From positions 2,954,501 through 3,018,500 of the forward strand of contig NZ_CP109007.1 of the NCBI RefSeq assembly GCF_036226665.1: DNA of 64,000 nucleotides. The letters are read 5' to 3'. This DNA is from Streptomyces sp. NBC_00691. GTDB taxonomy: Bacteria > Actinomycetota > Actinomycetes > Streptomycetales > Streptomycetaceae. The stretch's first letter is position 1, and every line of letters starts with the position of its first letter. Below, in pieces: positions 40,968 to 50,417 of this stretch. Below the pieces are notes generated by a model. That model was not told the DNA's origin. It ran no database searches and worked only from the letters and a program-made list of their open reading frames with translations. Both the position numbers and the translations under genes were made by a program.

Positions 40968-42413
40968 TTACGGCCGCAGGCCGTGCTCCTTCGTGGCGTC
41001 CTCGTCGACCTTCTGGTCGAGGCGCGCGTCGAAGCGGGCCAGCGGCTGCGCCGCCTGGACGGCCGGGGCGGGGACTCCGGCCCAGGCGAGGATGCGGGCG
41101 GTGGCGTTGTTCCGCTCGGCCTCGACGAGCCCGGCGACGTTCGCACCGTGGTTGGCGCCCGGCGCCACGTACACGTAGCTGTCGCGGGCGCCCTTGCCCA
41201 GGTGGAACTTCTCGGAGCCCCAGGGGTCGTTGCCGCCGTACACGAACAGCATCTTGTTCGCGTTCTTGCGGACCCAGTCGTCCACGTCACGCATGGCGTG
41301 CTGCTTGAACTTCATGGGGATCTCGCGCGGCACGAAGTTGCTCGCGGGCTGGTAGCCGTAGCGGCTCAGGCCCTTGAGGTGCGGCTGCCTGATCGTGGGC
41401 GAGCCGAGCTCGGTCGCCGCCTGGTAGTAGTACGGCGTGTACGGCTCCAGGCCCTGGTCGGTGTAGGCGGACCAGCCCGAGTAGGCGTCGATCGTGTTGT
41501 ACACCTCGTCGTCGGTGGCGGTCTTCGCCACCGGGATCTGGTCGCAGACGTCCTCGCCGTAGTACTGCCAGAAGCCCCACACGAAGTCGAGGACGACGGC
41601 CTCGAAGGCCTTGTCGAGCGTGCCGACCGTGTTGAAGGTGGCGCCCTCCGACTCGGCCCACGCCTGGTACTTGGCCTCCAGGGGCGCGCGGCGGACGAGG
41701 GCCTCGCGCTGCAGGTTGTTCAGGCGGTCGCGGCAGTCCTTGGTGCCGACGGTCTCGAAGAACCGGTCGTAGGCCGAGTCCTCCTTGTTGACCACGTCGT
41801 TCGGGGCGACGTAGGCGACGACACCGTCCATGTCGCGCGGGTAGAAGCGCTCGAAGTAGGTGGCGGTCATGCCGCCCTTCGAGGCTCCGGTGGAGAGCCA
41901 CTTCTGGCCGTAGATCTTCTTCAGCGCGGTGAAGATCCGGTGCTGGTCGCTGGCGGCCTGCCAGATGTCGAGCTTCGACCAGTCGGCGGGCTGCGGCCGG
42001 GACGGAGTGAAGAAGCGGTACTCCATGGAGACCTGGTTGCCGTCGATGATCCGCGTCGGCTCGGCGCGGCTCGGGGCCGTGCTCAGCGAGTAGCCGCTGG
42101 TGCGGAAGACGGTCGGGCGGCTCGTGTCCTTGTGGAGGACGGAGATCCGCTGGTCGAACGTGCCGGCCCACGGACGCCGGTGGTCGATCGGCTGCTTGTA
42201 GTTCAGGACGAAGAAGCGGTAGCCCGCGTACGGCTTCTCCTCGATCAGGCTCATCCCGGGGATCGCCAGGATGCGGTCCTTGATGTCCGTGCTCTGCGAG
42301 TCGACGACGGCCGTGCTGCCCGTGTCCGTGTCCGCGGCGGTAGCCACGCCGGTCGGTGCCACGGTGCCTATGAGCACCGAAAGCGACAGCGCCCATCTCA
42401 GCGACTTGCGCAT
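40968..42413 (-). CDS. Secreted S28-family tripeptidyl aminopeptidase
   Basis: A 481-residue secreted serine peptidase of the S28/PTP type known from Streptomyces. Signal peptide: 'MRKSLRWALSLSVLIGTVAPTGVATAA' with cleavage near residue 27. Catalytic Ser178 lies in 'STGASKGGMTATYFERFYP', with candidate Asp in 'MLFVYGGNDPWGSEKF' and His in 'PGANHGANV'. The lid region between ('DMDGVVAYVAPNDVVN', 'YYYQAATELGSP') is typical. It removes short peptides (often after proline) from protein fragments outside the cell, feeding amino acid uptake. The neighbouring GH3 gene is also secreted, so the pair serves exoenzyme nutrition or cell-wall and protein turnover. Confidence 0.92.
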   Translation of the reverse strand: MRKSLRWALSLSVLIGTVAPTGVATAADTDTGSTAVVDSQSTDIKDRILAIPGMSLIEEKPYAGYRFFVLNYKQPIDHRRPWAGTFDQRISVLHKDTSRPTVFRTSGYSLSTAPSRAEPTRIIDGNQVSMEYRFFTPSRPQPADWSKLDIWQAASDQHRIFTALKKIYGQKWLSTGASKGGMTATYFERFYPRDMDGVVAYVAPNDVVNKEDSAYDRFFETVGTKDCRDRLNNLQREALVRRAPLEAKYQAWAESEGATFNTVGTLDKAFEAVVLDFVWGFWQYYGEDVCDQIPVAKTATDDEVYNTIDAYSGWSAYTDQGLEPYTPYYYQAATELGSPTIRQPHLKGLSRYGYQPASNFVPREIPMKFKQHAMRDVDDWVRKNANKMLFVYGGNDPWGSEKFHLGKGARDSYVYVAPGANHGANVAGLVEAERNNATARILAWAGVPAPAVQAAQPLARFDARLDQKVDEDATKEHGLRP

Positions 42414-42512
42414 TCACCCTCCCCTTGGTTCACAACGGTGTCGCGAACCTAGCGGGGGCAACGTGTGGACCGCCAGCCCCAGTTGATCCTTACTCTTGGA
42501 CTTTCCTGTACA

Positions 42513-42938
42513 TCAGCACAGGATCCAGCCGGTCGACGCGCCCCGCCCGGCCACCGAACCGCTCGCACGGACGCAGCGGTTGAGGGCGTGGACGGTGACG
42601 GGCCCGGCCTGGCGGTCGAAGCGTCCGGCCCGGACGGCGGGCCGGCCGCCGCGCGGCTGGAGGGAGACGGCCATCGGGCGCCGGGCGCCGGGGTTCCTGG
42701 CGACGGTCACGGCGCAGACGTAGTGGCGGGTCCGGTAGAGGCGGAGCTCTCCGGTGGCGAAGCTGAGGGTCCGGGTGGGCCTGCCCTGGCAGACGGAGAC
42801 GGCCTCGGCGGTGCCGGCGCCGGCGCCGGGGACGAGGGTGGACGGGGTCAGGACGAGGGCGAGGGCGGCGAGGAGGGGCGCGAGGACTCGGGCGAGCAGC
42901 CGTGGGCCACGTCGTGCGGGCTGCGTGTCCGTGGGCAT
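42513..42938 (-). CDS. Small secreted four-cysteine protein (SapA-like pattern)
   Basis: A 141-residue exported protein. After an N-terminal basic stretch, a hydrophobic signal ('ARVLAPLLAALALVLTPSTL') leads to a mature part of about 95 residues with four cysteines: 'SVCQGR', 'YVCAVTVARN', 'NRCVRASG' and the last residue. The spacing, the sequence 'AGPVTVHALNRCVRASGSVAG' and the terminal Cys recall spore-associated protein A of Streptomyces, which is about this size; the identification rests on memory of that pattern and the basic content is higher here. GGAGGGG precedes the ATG. Two disulfides are likely. Function unknown. Confidence 0.6.
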   Translation of the reverse strand: MPTDTQPARRGPRLLARVLAPLLAALALVLTPSTLVPGAGAGTAEAVSVCQGRPTRTLSFATGELRLYRTRHYVCAVTVARNPGARRPMAVSLQPRGGRPAVRAGRFDRQAGPVTVHALNRCVRASGSVAGRGASTGWILC

Positions 42939-43184
42939 GTGTTCCCCTCCCGAGTGGTCCGGCGTACGGGCGTACGACGCGCCCCGCCTCGGAATGGTTG
43001 CCTCCGGCTGGGCGGGCGCCTGCCGGGTCCCGTCGACCGCTTCCCGGACGCGCGCCCTCCGCGTCCGGCGGGGCGATCGGGACGGGCGAGGCGGCACGGA
43101 GGCGGGGCTCGGGGCTCAGACCCCCTCGCGCCCCGCGCGCCCGGGCCCCGGGCGCGCGGTCTCATCCGCCGGACGCGCGGGTAC

Positions 43185-46100
43185 TCACACCCGCTCCGGC
43201 TCCTCCTCGTCGACGCTCTCGCCGATGAACGTCCGCCACAGGGTCGCGTACCGGCCGTCCAGGGCGAGGAGCTCCTCGTGCGTGCCGTCCTCCACGACCC
43301 GCCCGTGGTCCATGACGACCACCCGGTCGGCGCGGGCGGCGGTGGTCAGCCGGTGGGCGACGACCAGGGTGGTCCGGCGGCCGGCGAGGCGGTCGGTGGC
43401 CTGGTTGACCTGGGCCTCGGTGGCCAGGTCCAGGGCCGCCGTGGCCTCGTCGAGCAGCAGGACGTCCGGGTCGACGAGCTCGGCGCGGGCCAGGGCCATG
43501 AGCTGGCGCTGACCGGCCGAGAGGTTGCGGCCCCGCTCGGCGACCTCGTGGAGGTAGCCGCCGTCAAGGGTCGCGATCATGTCGTGCGCGCCGACCGCAC
43601 GGGCCGCCGCCTCCACCTCGGCGTCGGTCGCCTCGGGGCGGCCGTACGCGATGGCGTCGCGGACCGTCCCGGCGAAGAGGTACGCCTCCTGCGGGACGAC
43701 GCCGAGCCGGTGCCGGTACGCGGTGAGGTCCAGGTCGCGCAGATCGGTGCCGTCGGCGGTGACCCGGCCGCCCGTCGGGTCGTAGAACCGGGCGACCAGC
43801 TTGACCAGGGTGGACTTGCCCGCACCGGTCTCGCCGACGAACGCGACGGTCTGACCGGCCGGGATGCGCAGGTCGATGCCGGTGAGCGCGGTCTCGCCCT
43901 TGGGGGCGCCGTCCTCGCCGCCGTACGCGAAGGAGACGTCCTCGAAGGCGATCTCGCCGCGCAGCGAGAGCACGTCCAGGGGGGCCGGCGCGACGGCCGT
44001 CGACGTCGGCTCCTGGAGGAGCTCCTGCATCCGCTTCAGCGAGACGGCTGCCTGCTGGTAGCCGTCGAAGACCTGCGAGAGCTGCTGCACGGGGGCGAAG
44101 AACAGGTCGATGTAGAGGAGATAGGCGACGAGCGCGCCGGTGGTCAGCGTGCCGCCGTCGATGCGGTTCGCGCCGACGATCATGACGGCCGCGGCGGCCA
44201 CCGAGGACAGCAGGGTGACGAACGGGAAGTAGACCGAGATCAGCCACTGGCCCCGGACGCGCGCCTCGCGGTAGTGGTCGCTGCGCTCGGCGAACCGGGC
44301 GGCGCCGGACTCCTCGCGCCGGAAGGCCTGCACGATCCGGAGGCCCGAGACGGACTCCTGGAGGTCGGCGTTGACGACGCTGATCCGCTCGCGCGCCAGC
44401 TCGTACGCCTTCACGCTGGAGCGGCGGAAGTAGTACGTGGCGACGGCGAGGACCGGCAGGGTCGCGAAGACCACCAGGGCGAGCTGGAGGTCGAGCACGA
44501 GCAGCGCGACCATGATCCCGAAGAAGGTCACGACGGAGACGAAGGCGGTGACCAGGCCCGTCTGCAGGAACGTCGACAGAGCGTCCACGTCCGTGGTCAT
44601 CCGGGTCATGATCCGGCCGGTGAGCTCGCGCTCGTAGTAGTCGAGACCGAGCCGCTGGAGCTGGGCGAAGATCTTCAGCCGCAGCGCGTAGAGGACCCGC
44701 TCGCCGGTACGGCCGGTCATCCGGGTCTCGGCGGTCTGCGCGACCCACTGCACGAGCACGGTGACCAGGGCGAGCGCGGAGGCCGCCCAGACGGCGCCGA
44801 TCGCGAGCCGGTTCACGCCCTCGTCGATGCCGTGCCGGATCAGGACCGGGAGCAGCAGGCCGGCGCCCGCGTCGAGCGCGACCAGGCCGAGGCTGATGAG
44901 CAGCGGGGCGCCGAAGCCGCGGAGCAGCCGGCGCAGACCGTAGCTGTCCTCGGGCGAGACGGCGCGGGCCTCGTCGATGCCGGGGGTGTCGGTGGCGGGC
45001 GGCAGGGCCTCGACGGCGGCGAGCAGCTCGGGGGTGGCCCCGGGGGCGTCGCTCTCCCGGTCGGTGGTCTCGTCCCGTACCCACAGGGTGGGGGTGATGC
45101 CGCGCTCGGCGTCGAACTCGGCGTCCAGTTCGGCCCGCAGGGTGCGGTCCTCGGGGACCTCGGCCGGGGTGACGTGGCCGGGCGAGACGGCGCCCAGCTC
45201 GTCGGGGTCGGTGAGCAGACGGCGGAAGAGCGGGGAGCGCTCCTCCAGCTCGGCGTGGGTGCCGATGTCGGCGAGCCGGCCGTCCTCCAGGACGGCGATG
45301 CGGTCGGCGAGGCCGAGGGTGGAGCGGCGGTGGGCGATGAGCAGGGTCGTACGGCCCGCCATCACCGACTTCAGGGCCTCGTGGATCTCGTGCTCGACCT
45401 TGGCGTCGACGGCGGAGGTGGCGTCGTCGAGGAGGAGCAGCCGGGGGTCGGTGAGGATCGCCCGGGCGAGGGCGACGCGCTGGCGCTGGCCGCCGGAGAG
45501 GGTGAGGCCGTGCTCGCCGACCTTGGTGTCGTACCCGGCGGGCAGCTCGGCGATGAAACGGTCCGCCTGGGCGGCGCGGGCGGCGGCCTCGATCTGCTCC
45601 TGAGTGGCGTCCGGGAGGCCGTACGCGATGTTGGCGCGGACGGTGTCGGAGAAGAGGAAGGAATCCTCGGGGACGAGGCCGATCGCGGCGCGCAGCGAGT
45701 CCAGGGTGAGCTCGCGGACGTCGTGGCCGCCGACGAGGACGGCGCCGTGGGTGACGTCGTAGAAGCGCGGGAGGAGGAGGGAGACGGTGGACTTGCCGGA
45801 ACCGGAGGCGCCGACGACGGCGACGGTCTCGCCGGCGCGGATCTCCAGCGAGAACCCGTCGAGGACGGGGCGGGTCCTGCCGTCGGCGCCGTCGTACGCG
45901 AAGGCGACGTCGTCGAACTCGACGGTGGCGGGCGCGTCGGCCGGAAGTTCCTTGGCGCCGTCCTTGATGACCGGCTCGGTGTCCACGAGGTCGAGGACCC
46001 GCTCGACGCCGGCGCGGGCCTGCTGGCCGACGGTGAGGACCATGGCGAGCATCCGGACCGGGCCGACGAGGGAGGCCAGGTAGGCGGAGAAGGCGACGAA

Positions 46101-46940
46101 GGTGCCGAGGGTGATCTGGCCGCGGTAGGCGAGCCAGCCGCCGAGGGCGAGGACGGCGACCTGGCCGAGGGCGGGGACGGCCTGGAGGGCCGGGGTGTAC
46201 CGCGAGTTCAGCCGGATCGTCCGCAGCCGGCCGGCGAACAGCTTCCGCCCGGCCTCGCGGATCTTGCCGGTCTCCTGGTCCTCCTGGCCGAAGCCCTTGA
46301 CGACGCGGACACCGGTCACGGCCCCGTCGACGACCCCGGCGACGACCGCCGCCTGCTGCTGGGCGTGCCAGGTGGCGGGGTGGAGACGGGTGCGGCTGCG
46401 CTTGGCGATGAACCAGAGGGCGGGGGCGACGGCGAGGGCGACGAGGGTGAGCGGCAGGGACAGCCAGGCCATGACGCCCAGCGAGATCAGGAAGAGCAGG
46501 ATGTTCCCGATCGTCATCGGGAGCATGAACAGCAGGCCCTGGATCAGCTGGAGGTCGCTGGTGGCCCGCCCGATGACCTGTCCGGTGGACAGCTCGTCCT
46601 GCCGCCGCCCGTCGAGGCGGGTGATGGTGGCGTACATGTCGGTACGCAGGTCGTGCTGGACGTCGAGGGCCAGCCGTCCGCCGTAGTAGCGGCGGACGTA
46701 CGTGAGGGCGTAGACGAGGACGGCCGCGCCGATGAGGAGGCCGGTCCAGACGCCGAGGTCCCGGGTCTTCGTCCCGATGACGTCGTCGATGATCACCTTG
46801 GTGACCAGCGGCACCAGGGCGAGCACGGCCATGCCGGCCAGCGAGGACCCGAGCGCGAGCAAGGTGTTCGCCTTGTAGCGCCACGCGTACCCGGCCAGCC
46901 TGCGCGCCCAGCCCTGCTGTTTTTCCCCGACCGCCGCCAC
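43185..46940 (-). CDS. Fused asymmetric ABC exporter (TMD-NBD-TMD-NBD)
   Basis: A 1251-residue protein joining two half exporters. First half: six helices to about residue 310, then an ATPase with Walker A 'GASGSGKST' (377-385), signature LSGGQ (481-485) and Walker B 'LLLLDDATSAVDA', where the catalytic Glu is replaced by Asp506. Second half: six helices (about 665-950), Walker A 'GETGAGKST' (1036-1044), signature changed to LSAGQ (1140-1144) and an intact Walker B 'LLLDEATAALD' with Glu1165. One composite ATP site is therefore degenerate, as in heterodimeric exporters such as TM287/288. It probably exports a drug or lipid-like compound. The gene is divergent from a small orphan gene; no regulator is adjacent. 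Confidence 0.93.
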   Translation of the reverse strand: MAAVGEKQQGWARRLAGYAWRYKANTLLALGSSLAGMAVLALVPLVTKVIIDDVIGTKTRDLGVWTGLLIGAAVLVYALTYVRRYYGGRLALDVQHDLRTDMYATITRLDGRRQDELSTGQVIGRATSDLQLIQGLLFMLPMTIGNILLFLISLGVMAWLSLPLTLVALAVAPALWFIAKRSRTRLHPATWHAQQQAAVVAGVVDGAVTGVRVVKGFGQEDQETGKIREAGRKLFAGRLRTIRLNSRYTPALQAVPALGQVAVLALGGWLAYRGQITLGTFVAFSAYLASLVGPVRMLAMVLTVGQQARAGVERVLDLVDTEPVIKDGAKELPADAPATVEFDDVAFAYDGADGRTRPVLDGFSLEIRAGETVAVVGASGSGKSTVSLLLPRFYDVTHGAVLVGGHDVRELTLDSLRAAIGLVPEDSFLFSDTVRANIAYGLPDATQEQIEAAARAAQADRFIAELPAGYDTKVGEHGLTLSGGQRQRVALARAILTDPRLLLLDDATSAVDAKVEHEIHEALKSVMAGRTTLLIAHRRSTLGLADRIAVLEDGRLADIGTHAELEERSPLFRRLLTDPDELGAVSPGHVTPAEVPEDRTLRAELDAEFDAERGITPTLWVRDETTDRESDAPGATPELLAAVEALPPATDTPGIDEARAVSPEDSYGLRRLLRGFGAPLLISLGLVALDAGAGLLLPVLIRHGIDEGVNRLAIGAVWAASALALVTVLVQWVAQTAETRMTGRTGERVLYALRLKIFAQLQRLGLDYYERELTGRIMTRMTTDVDALSTFLQTGLVTAFVSVVTFFGIMVALLVLDLQLALVVFATLPVLAVATYYFRRSSVKAYELARERISVVNADLQESVSGLRIVQAFRREESGAARFAERSDHYREARVRGQWLISVYFPFVTLLSSVAAAAVMIVGANRIDGGTLTTGALVAYLLYIDLFFAPVQQLSQVFDGYQQAAVSLKRMQELLQEPTSTAVAPAPLDVLSLRGEIAFEDVSFAYGGEDGAPKGETALTGIDLRIPAGQTVAFVGETGAGKSTLVKLVARFYDPTGGRVTADGTDLRDLDLTAYRHRLGVVPQEAYLFAGTVRDAIAYGRPEATDAEVEAAARAVGAHDMIATLDGGYLHEVAERGRNLSAGQRQLMALARAELVDPDVLLLDEATAALDLATEAQVNQATDRLAGRRTTLVVAHRLTTAARADRVVVMDHGRVVEDGTHEELLALDGRYATLWRTFIGESVDEEEPERV

Positions 46941-47149
46941 GAGTGGCCTCCCGTTCGTCCTGCTCTACCGCATGCCCCAACACGGGTGGGCTGCGATTTC
47001 ATCCCGCCGCAACAAAACGGGGCGAGGCTTCGTTCATACGTCCCCGGGGGGACGGGACCGTGGTCCCGGGACGGATGCGCCCGCACGATGGTAGGGATTC
47101 CGGGGGCCGTCGTCCGGCGGGCCCGTGGGCGCGGGGAAAGGGGTCGTAC

Positions 47150-47524
47150 GTGGCGCGGGTCGAGGACGGCAGGCCGTATGCCTGGGGGCAGCTGTACGCG
47201 GCACTGCTCACGATCAGGGGGCTGGCGGCGGCCGGGCGGGTCGAGCCGGTGTCGGTTCAGCAGCTGGACCGGGCGGCGGGGAACCCCCGCAACATCTGCT
47301 GGCAGCTCCTGGGCGAGGCCGGGCACCAGGCGTTCCTCGCGAGGGAGCGGGGCGGGACCGTCGCAGACGCGGCCGTGGTGGTCATGGCCGACGCGGTCGG
47401 GCTGGTACCCGCACAGCGGGTGTCGCGGGACGGCCTGAACAAGGACGAGGCGCGGGAGTTCCGGCAGGGGTACGAGGCGCGGCTCGCGGCGTACCGGAAG
47501 GCGTGGGAGGGGCTCGTGGGGTGA
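47150..47524 (+). CDS. Small protein with Cas8c/Csd1 C-terminal-like pattern
   Basis: A 124-residue, Ala-rich, predicted helical protein that I do not firmly recognise. GTG start behind AAAGGGG. 'YAWGQLYAALLTIRGLA', then 'LDRAAGNPRNICWQLLGEAGHQAFLA' and 'RDGLNKDEAREFRQGYEARLAAYRKAW' resemble, by eye, the order of motifs at the C-terminus of type I-C Cas8c/Csd1 (GRLFAxLExIQ ... DRxxGxAsxtP ... LLrL..HHL ... L..E..F.lGYYhQ). In type I-C systems that C-terminal part is also made as the small Cas11c subunit of about this length. No cas genes or repeats are in the window, so this may be a repurposed or unrelated domain. Confidence 0.55.
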   Translation: MARVEDGRPYAWGQLYAALLTIRGLAAAGRVEPVSVQQLDRAAGNPRNICWQLLGEAGHQAFLARERGGTVADAAVVVMADAVGLVPAQRVSRDGLNKDEAREFRQGYEARLAAYRKAWEGLVG

Positions 47525-47531
47525 CGCGGCC

Positions 47532-47560
47532 GGCCCGCCGCCCGGATGGGCGGGCGGGCC
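47532..47560. terminator. Shared terminator before the convergent thiamine-diphosphate enzyme gene
   Basis: A 12-bp GC stem (47532-47543 with 47548-47560, one bulged G) with a short loop sits between two convergent stop codons. Confidence 0.7.
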
Positions 47561-47570
47561 CCCGCGGCCG

Positions 47571-49253
47571 TCAGAGGTGTGTCGGTTCGAACATGCGGAG
47601 CAGGGCCGGGAGAACGACGACCGAGGGGCCCGGGGTCGCGAGGGACTTCGCGAGGTCCGCCGTCAGGGACTCCGGGGTCGTCAGGGTCGCCGGGACGCCG
47701 AAGGACTCCGCGAGGGCCACGAAGTCCGGGCGGGCCAGCTCCGTGCCCGTGGCCTCGCCGAACGCGCCCGTCATGTACTCGCGCAGGATGCCGTAGCCGC
47801 CGTCGTCCACGATCAGCCACGTCACGTCGAAGCCGTACTGCTTCGCCGTCGCCAGCTCCGCGATCGAGTACATCGCGCCGCCGTCGCCGGACACCGCGAG
47901 CACCGGCCGGCTCGGGTCCGCCGCCGCCGCGCCGAGCGCCGCGGGGAAGCCGTAGCCGAGGCCGCCCGCGCCCTGCGCGGAGTGCATCGTGTTCGGGTGC
48001 TTCGCGTCGAAGGCCGACCACGCCCAGTACGCCAGGATCGTCATGTCCCAGAAGCTCGGGGAACGCTCCGGGAGTGCCTCCCGGACCGCCGCGACGATCC
48101 GCTGCTCCAGGCCCAGGCCCTGCGCCGCGATCCGGTCCCGGACCTTCGTCAGGACGGCCGAGACCCGCTCGGGGGCCGTGGGGTCCCGGCGCTCCGGAGC
48201 CGTCTCCAGGAGGGCCTGGAGCGCCAGCCTGGCGTCCGCGTGGATGCCGAGCGCCGGGTGGTTGGACTCCAGCTTCCCGGCGTCCGCCTCGATCTGGATC
48301 ACCCGGCCGCGCGGCGCGAACGTGTGGTAGTTCGAGGACAGCTCCCCGAGCCCGGAGCCGACGACGAGCAGGACGTCCGCGTCCTCCAGGAAGTCGGTGG
48401 TGTGCCGGTCCTCCAGCCAGGACTGCAGCGACAGCGGGTGCTCCCAGGGGAACGCGCCCTTGCCGCCGAAGGTCGTCACCACGGGGATGTCGAGCCGCTC
48501 CGCGAGCGCGAGCAGCTTGCCCGAGGCGTCGGAGCGGACGACCCCGCCGCCCGCGATGACCGCCGGGCGCTCGGCGTTCGCCAGCAGGTGCGCGGCGACC
48601 GCCGTCAGCTCGGGGCGCGGCGCGATGTCCTCGGGCGTCGCGTCCATCGCCGTCACGACCGGCAGGGTGGTCTCCGCGAGGAGCACGTCCTGCGGGATCT
48701 CCACCCAGACCGGCCCGTGCGGGGCGGTGAGCGCCGACTCCCAGGCCGCGGCGATGGCCGACGGGATCTGGGACGGGGTACGGACCGTGTGGACCGACTT
48801 CACGATGTCCCGGAAGGACGCCTGCTGGTCGCGCAGCTCGTGCAGGTAGCCGTGGCGGCCGCCGCCGAGGCCGGCCACCGGGATCTGGCTGCCGATCGCG
48901 AGGACGGGCGCGGAGGCGGCTGCCGCCTCCTGGAGCGCGGCGAGCGACATGAGCGCGCCGGGGCCGGTGGAGAGCAGCAGCGGGGCCGCCTCGCCGGTGA
49001 TCCGGCCGTACGCGTCGGCGGCGAAGCCCGCGTTGTTCTCGACGCGGAGGCCGACGTACCGGAGGGAGGAGCGGCGCAGGGCGTCGAACATGCCCAGGGC
49101 GTGCTGGCCGGGGAGGCCGAAGACGGTGGTGGCGCCGAGGCCGGTGAGGGTCTCGACGACGAGGTCGCCGCCGTTGCGCCCGGCGGGCGGGTTGAGCGCG
49201 GCCTCCGTCTGCGCGGCGGTGGGGCGCAGGACCAGGTCGTGGTCGTGAGTCAT
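47571..49253 (-). CDS. Thiamine-diphosphate-dependent enzyme (acetolactate-synthase-like)
   Basis: A 560-residue member of the acetolactate synthase/benzoylformate decarboxylase superfamily. N-terminal domain: 'TVFGLPGQHALGMFDAL' and the cofactor-activating Glu72 in 'LRVENNAGFAADAYGRI'. Central domain: 'AVIAGGGVVRSDA'. C-terminal cofactor motif: 'VSGDGGAMYSIAELATAKQYG' leading to 'LIVDDGGYGILREY', where the usual Asn-Asn is Asp-Asp. It is not the biosynthetic IlvB type (no small-subunit gene). It is third in a symporter-ureohydrolase-TPP enzyme unit controlled by a PucR regulator, so it probably handles a 2-oxo acid in amine or guanidino metabolism. AAGGGA precedes the ATG. Substrate unknown. 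Confidence 0.85.
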   Translation of the reverse strand: MTHDHDLVLRPTAAQTEAALNPPAGRNGGDLVVETLTGLGATTVFGLPGQHALGMFDALRRSSLRYVGLRVENNAGFAADAYGRITGEAAPLLLSTGPGALMSLAALQEAAAASAPVLAIGSQIPVAGLGGGRHGYLHELRDQQASFRDIVKSVHTVRTPSQIPSAIAAAWESALTAPHGPVWVEIPQDVLLAETTLPVVTAMDATPEDIAPRPELTAVAAHLLANAERPAVIAGGGVVRSDASGKLLALAERLDIPVVTTFGGKGAFPWEHPLSLQSWLEDRHTTDFLEDADVLLVVGSGLGELSSNYHTFAPRGRVIQIEADAGKLESNHPALGIHADARLALQALLETAPERRDPTAPERVSAVLTKVRDRIAAQGLGLEQRIVAAVREALPERSPSFWDMTILAYWAWSAFDAKHPNTMHSAQGAGGLGYGFPAALGAAAADPSRPVLAVSGDGGAMYSIAELATAKQYGFDVTWLIVDDGGYGILREYMTGAFGEATGTELARPDFVALAESFGVPATLTTPESLTADLAKSLATPGPSVVVLPALLRMFEPTHL

Positions 49254-49321
49254 GGGGTCCCTTGGCGTGGCTGGTCGGTCGGGTGCGGGCCGGGCGGGCC
49301 GGTGGGCACAACCTGCGACAG

Positions 49322-49353
49322 CGGCCGGGCGCGGCGCAAGCCGCGCCCGGCCG
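49322..49353 (-). terminator. Hairpin between agmatinase and TPP-enzyme genes
   Basis: A perfect 14-bp GC stem with a GCAA tetraloop just after the agmatinase stop and about 70 bp before the next start of the same direction. It may lower readthrough. Confidence 0.75.
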
Positions 49354-49358
49354 GGGTC

Positions 49359-50336
49359 CTACTTCGCGGCGCGGCTCGCGGCGATCTGGCGGGACATGAT
49401 CGTCGTGAGTTCGTACGCGGTGTGGGAGGCGGCGACCGCGGTGATCTCGGCGTGGTCGTAGGCCGGGGCGACCTCGACGACGTCCGCGGACACCAGGTTG
49501 CAGGAGGAGAGGCCGCGGAGGATCTCCAGGAGTTCGCGGGAGGTCATGCCGCCCGCCTCCGGAGTGCCGGTGCCGGGCGCGTGGGCCGGGTCGAGGCAGT
49601 CGATGTCGATGGAGATGTACAGCGGGCGGTCGCCGATCCGCTGGCGCAGCTGGTCGGCGACCTCGTCGGCGCCGCGGCGGTAGATGTCCGCCGAGGTGAC
49701 GATGCCGAAGCCCATCTTCTCGTCGTCGGTGAGGTCCTGCTTGCCGTACAGCGGGCCGCGCGTGCCGACGTGGGAGAGCGCCTCGGTGTCGAGGATGCCC
49801 TCCTCGACGGCGCGGCGGAACGGGGTGCCGTGGGTGTACTCGGCGCCGAAGTAGGTGTCCCAGGTGTCGAGGTGCGCGTCGAAGTGGAGCAGGGCGACGG
49901 GGCCGTGCTTCTTGGCGACGGAGCGGAGCAGCGGCAGCGCGATGGTGTGGTCGCCGCCGAGGGTCATCATGCGGGCGCCGGAGTTCAGCAGGTCGTCCGC
50001 CGCGGCCTCGATGGTCTCGACGGCCTCGTTGATGTTGAACGGGTTGGCGGCGATGTCACCGGCGTCCGCGACCTGGGCGAGGGCGAACGGGGAGGCGTCC
50101 TGCGCCGGGTTGTACGGGCGCAGCAGGCGGGAGGCCTCGCGGATGGCGTTGCCGCCGAAGCGGGCGCCGGGGCGGTAGGAGACGCCGCTGTCGAAGGGGA
50201 CGCCGACCACGGCGACGTCGGCGGTGCCGACCTCGTCGAGCCGCGGCAGCCGGGCGAACGTCGCGGGACCTGCGTACCGCGGGATGCGGGACGAGTCGAT
50301 CGGGCCGCGCGGGGTGTTCTGGTCGCTGCTGCTCAT
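49359..50336 (-). CDS. speB: Agmatinase-family ureohydrolase
   Basis: A 325-residue binuclear Mn ureohydrolase. Metal motifs are intact: '[15 protein letters not shown]' (His), '[14 protein letters not shown]' (Asp-x-His-x-Asp) and '[24 protein letters not shown]' (Asp-x-Asp plus substrate loop). It hydrolyses a guanidino compound, releasing urea; agmatine is the family default, but guanidinobutyrate or related substrates cannot be excluded by sight. The N-terminus '[19 protein letters not shown]' is typical of this group. GGAGGACC precedes the ATG. It lies 81 bp downstream of a Na+:solute symporter gene that would import the substrate, and upstream of a TPP-dependent enzyme. Confidence 0.93.
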   Translation of the reverse strand: MSSSDQNTPRGPIDSSRIPRYAGPATFARLPRLDEVGTADVAVVGVPFDSGVSYRPGARFGGNAIREASRLLRPYNPAQDASPFALAQVADAGDIAANPFNINEAVETIEAAADDLLNSGARMMTLGGDHTIALPLLRSVAKKHGPVALLHFDAHLDTWDTYFGAEYTHGTPFRRAVEEGILDTEALSHVGTRGPLYGKQDLTDDEKMGFGIVTSADIYRRGADEVADQLRQRIGDRPLYISIDIDCLDPAHAPGTGTPEAGGMTSRELLEILRGLSSCNLVSADVVEVAPAYDHAEITAVAASHTAYELTTIMSRQIAASRAAK

Positions 50337-50417
50337 GGTCGGGTCCTCCTGGGGTGTTTCGGTGGGGTCCGGTCGGGGCCTCGGGTCTCGGGGCCCCGTC
50401 CGGGGGTCTCGGTGCGG

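Noticed and set aside
42465..47438. A 1657-residue open frame on the plus strand
   Set aside because: It is antisense to the ABC exporter; Gly/Asp/Glu/Val-rich composition is the shadow of high-GC third positions and no domain is visible.
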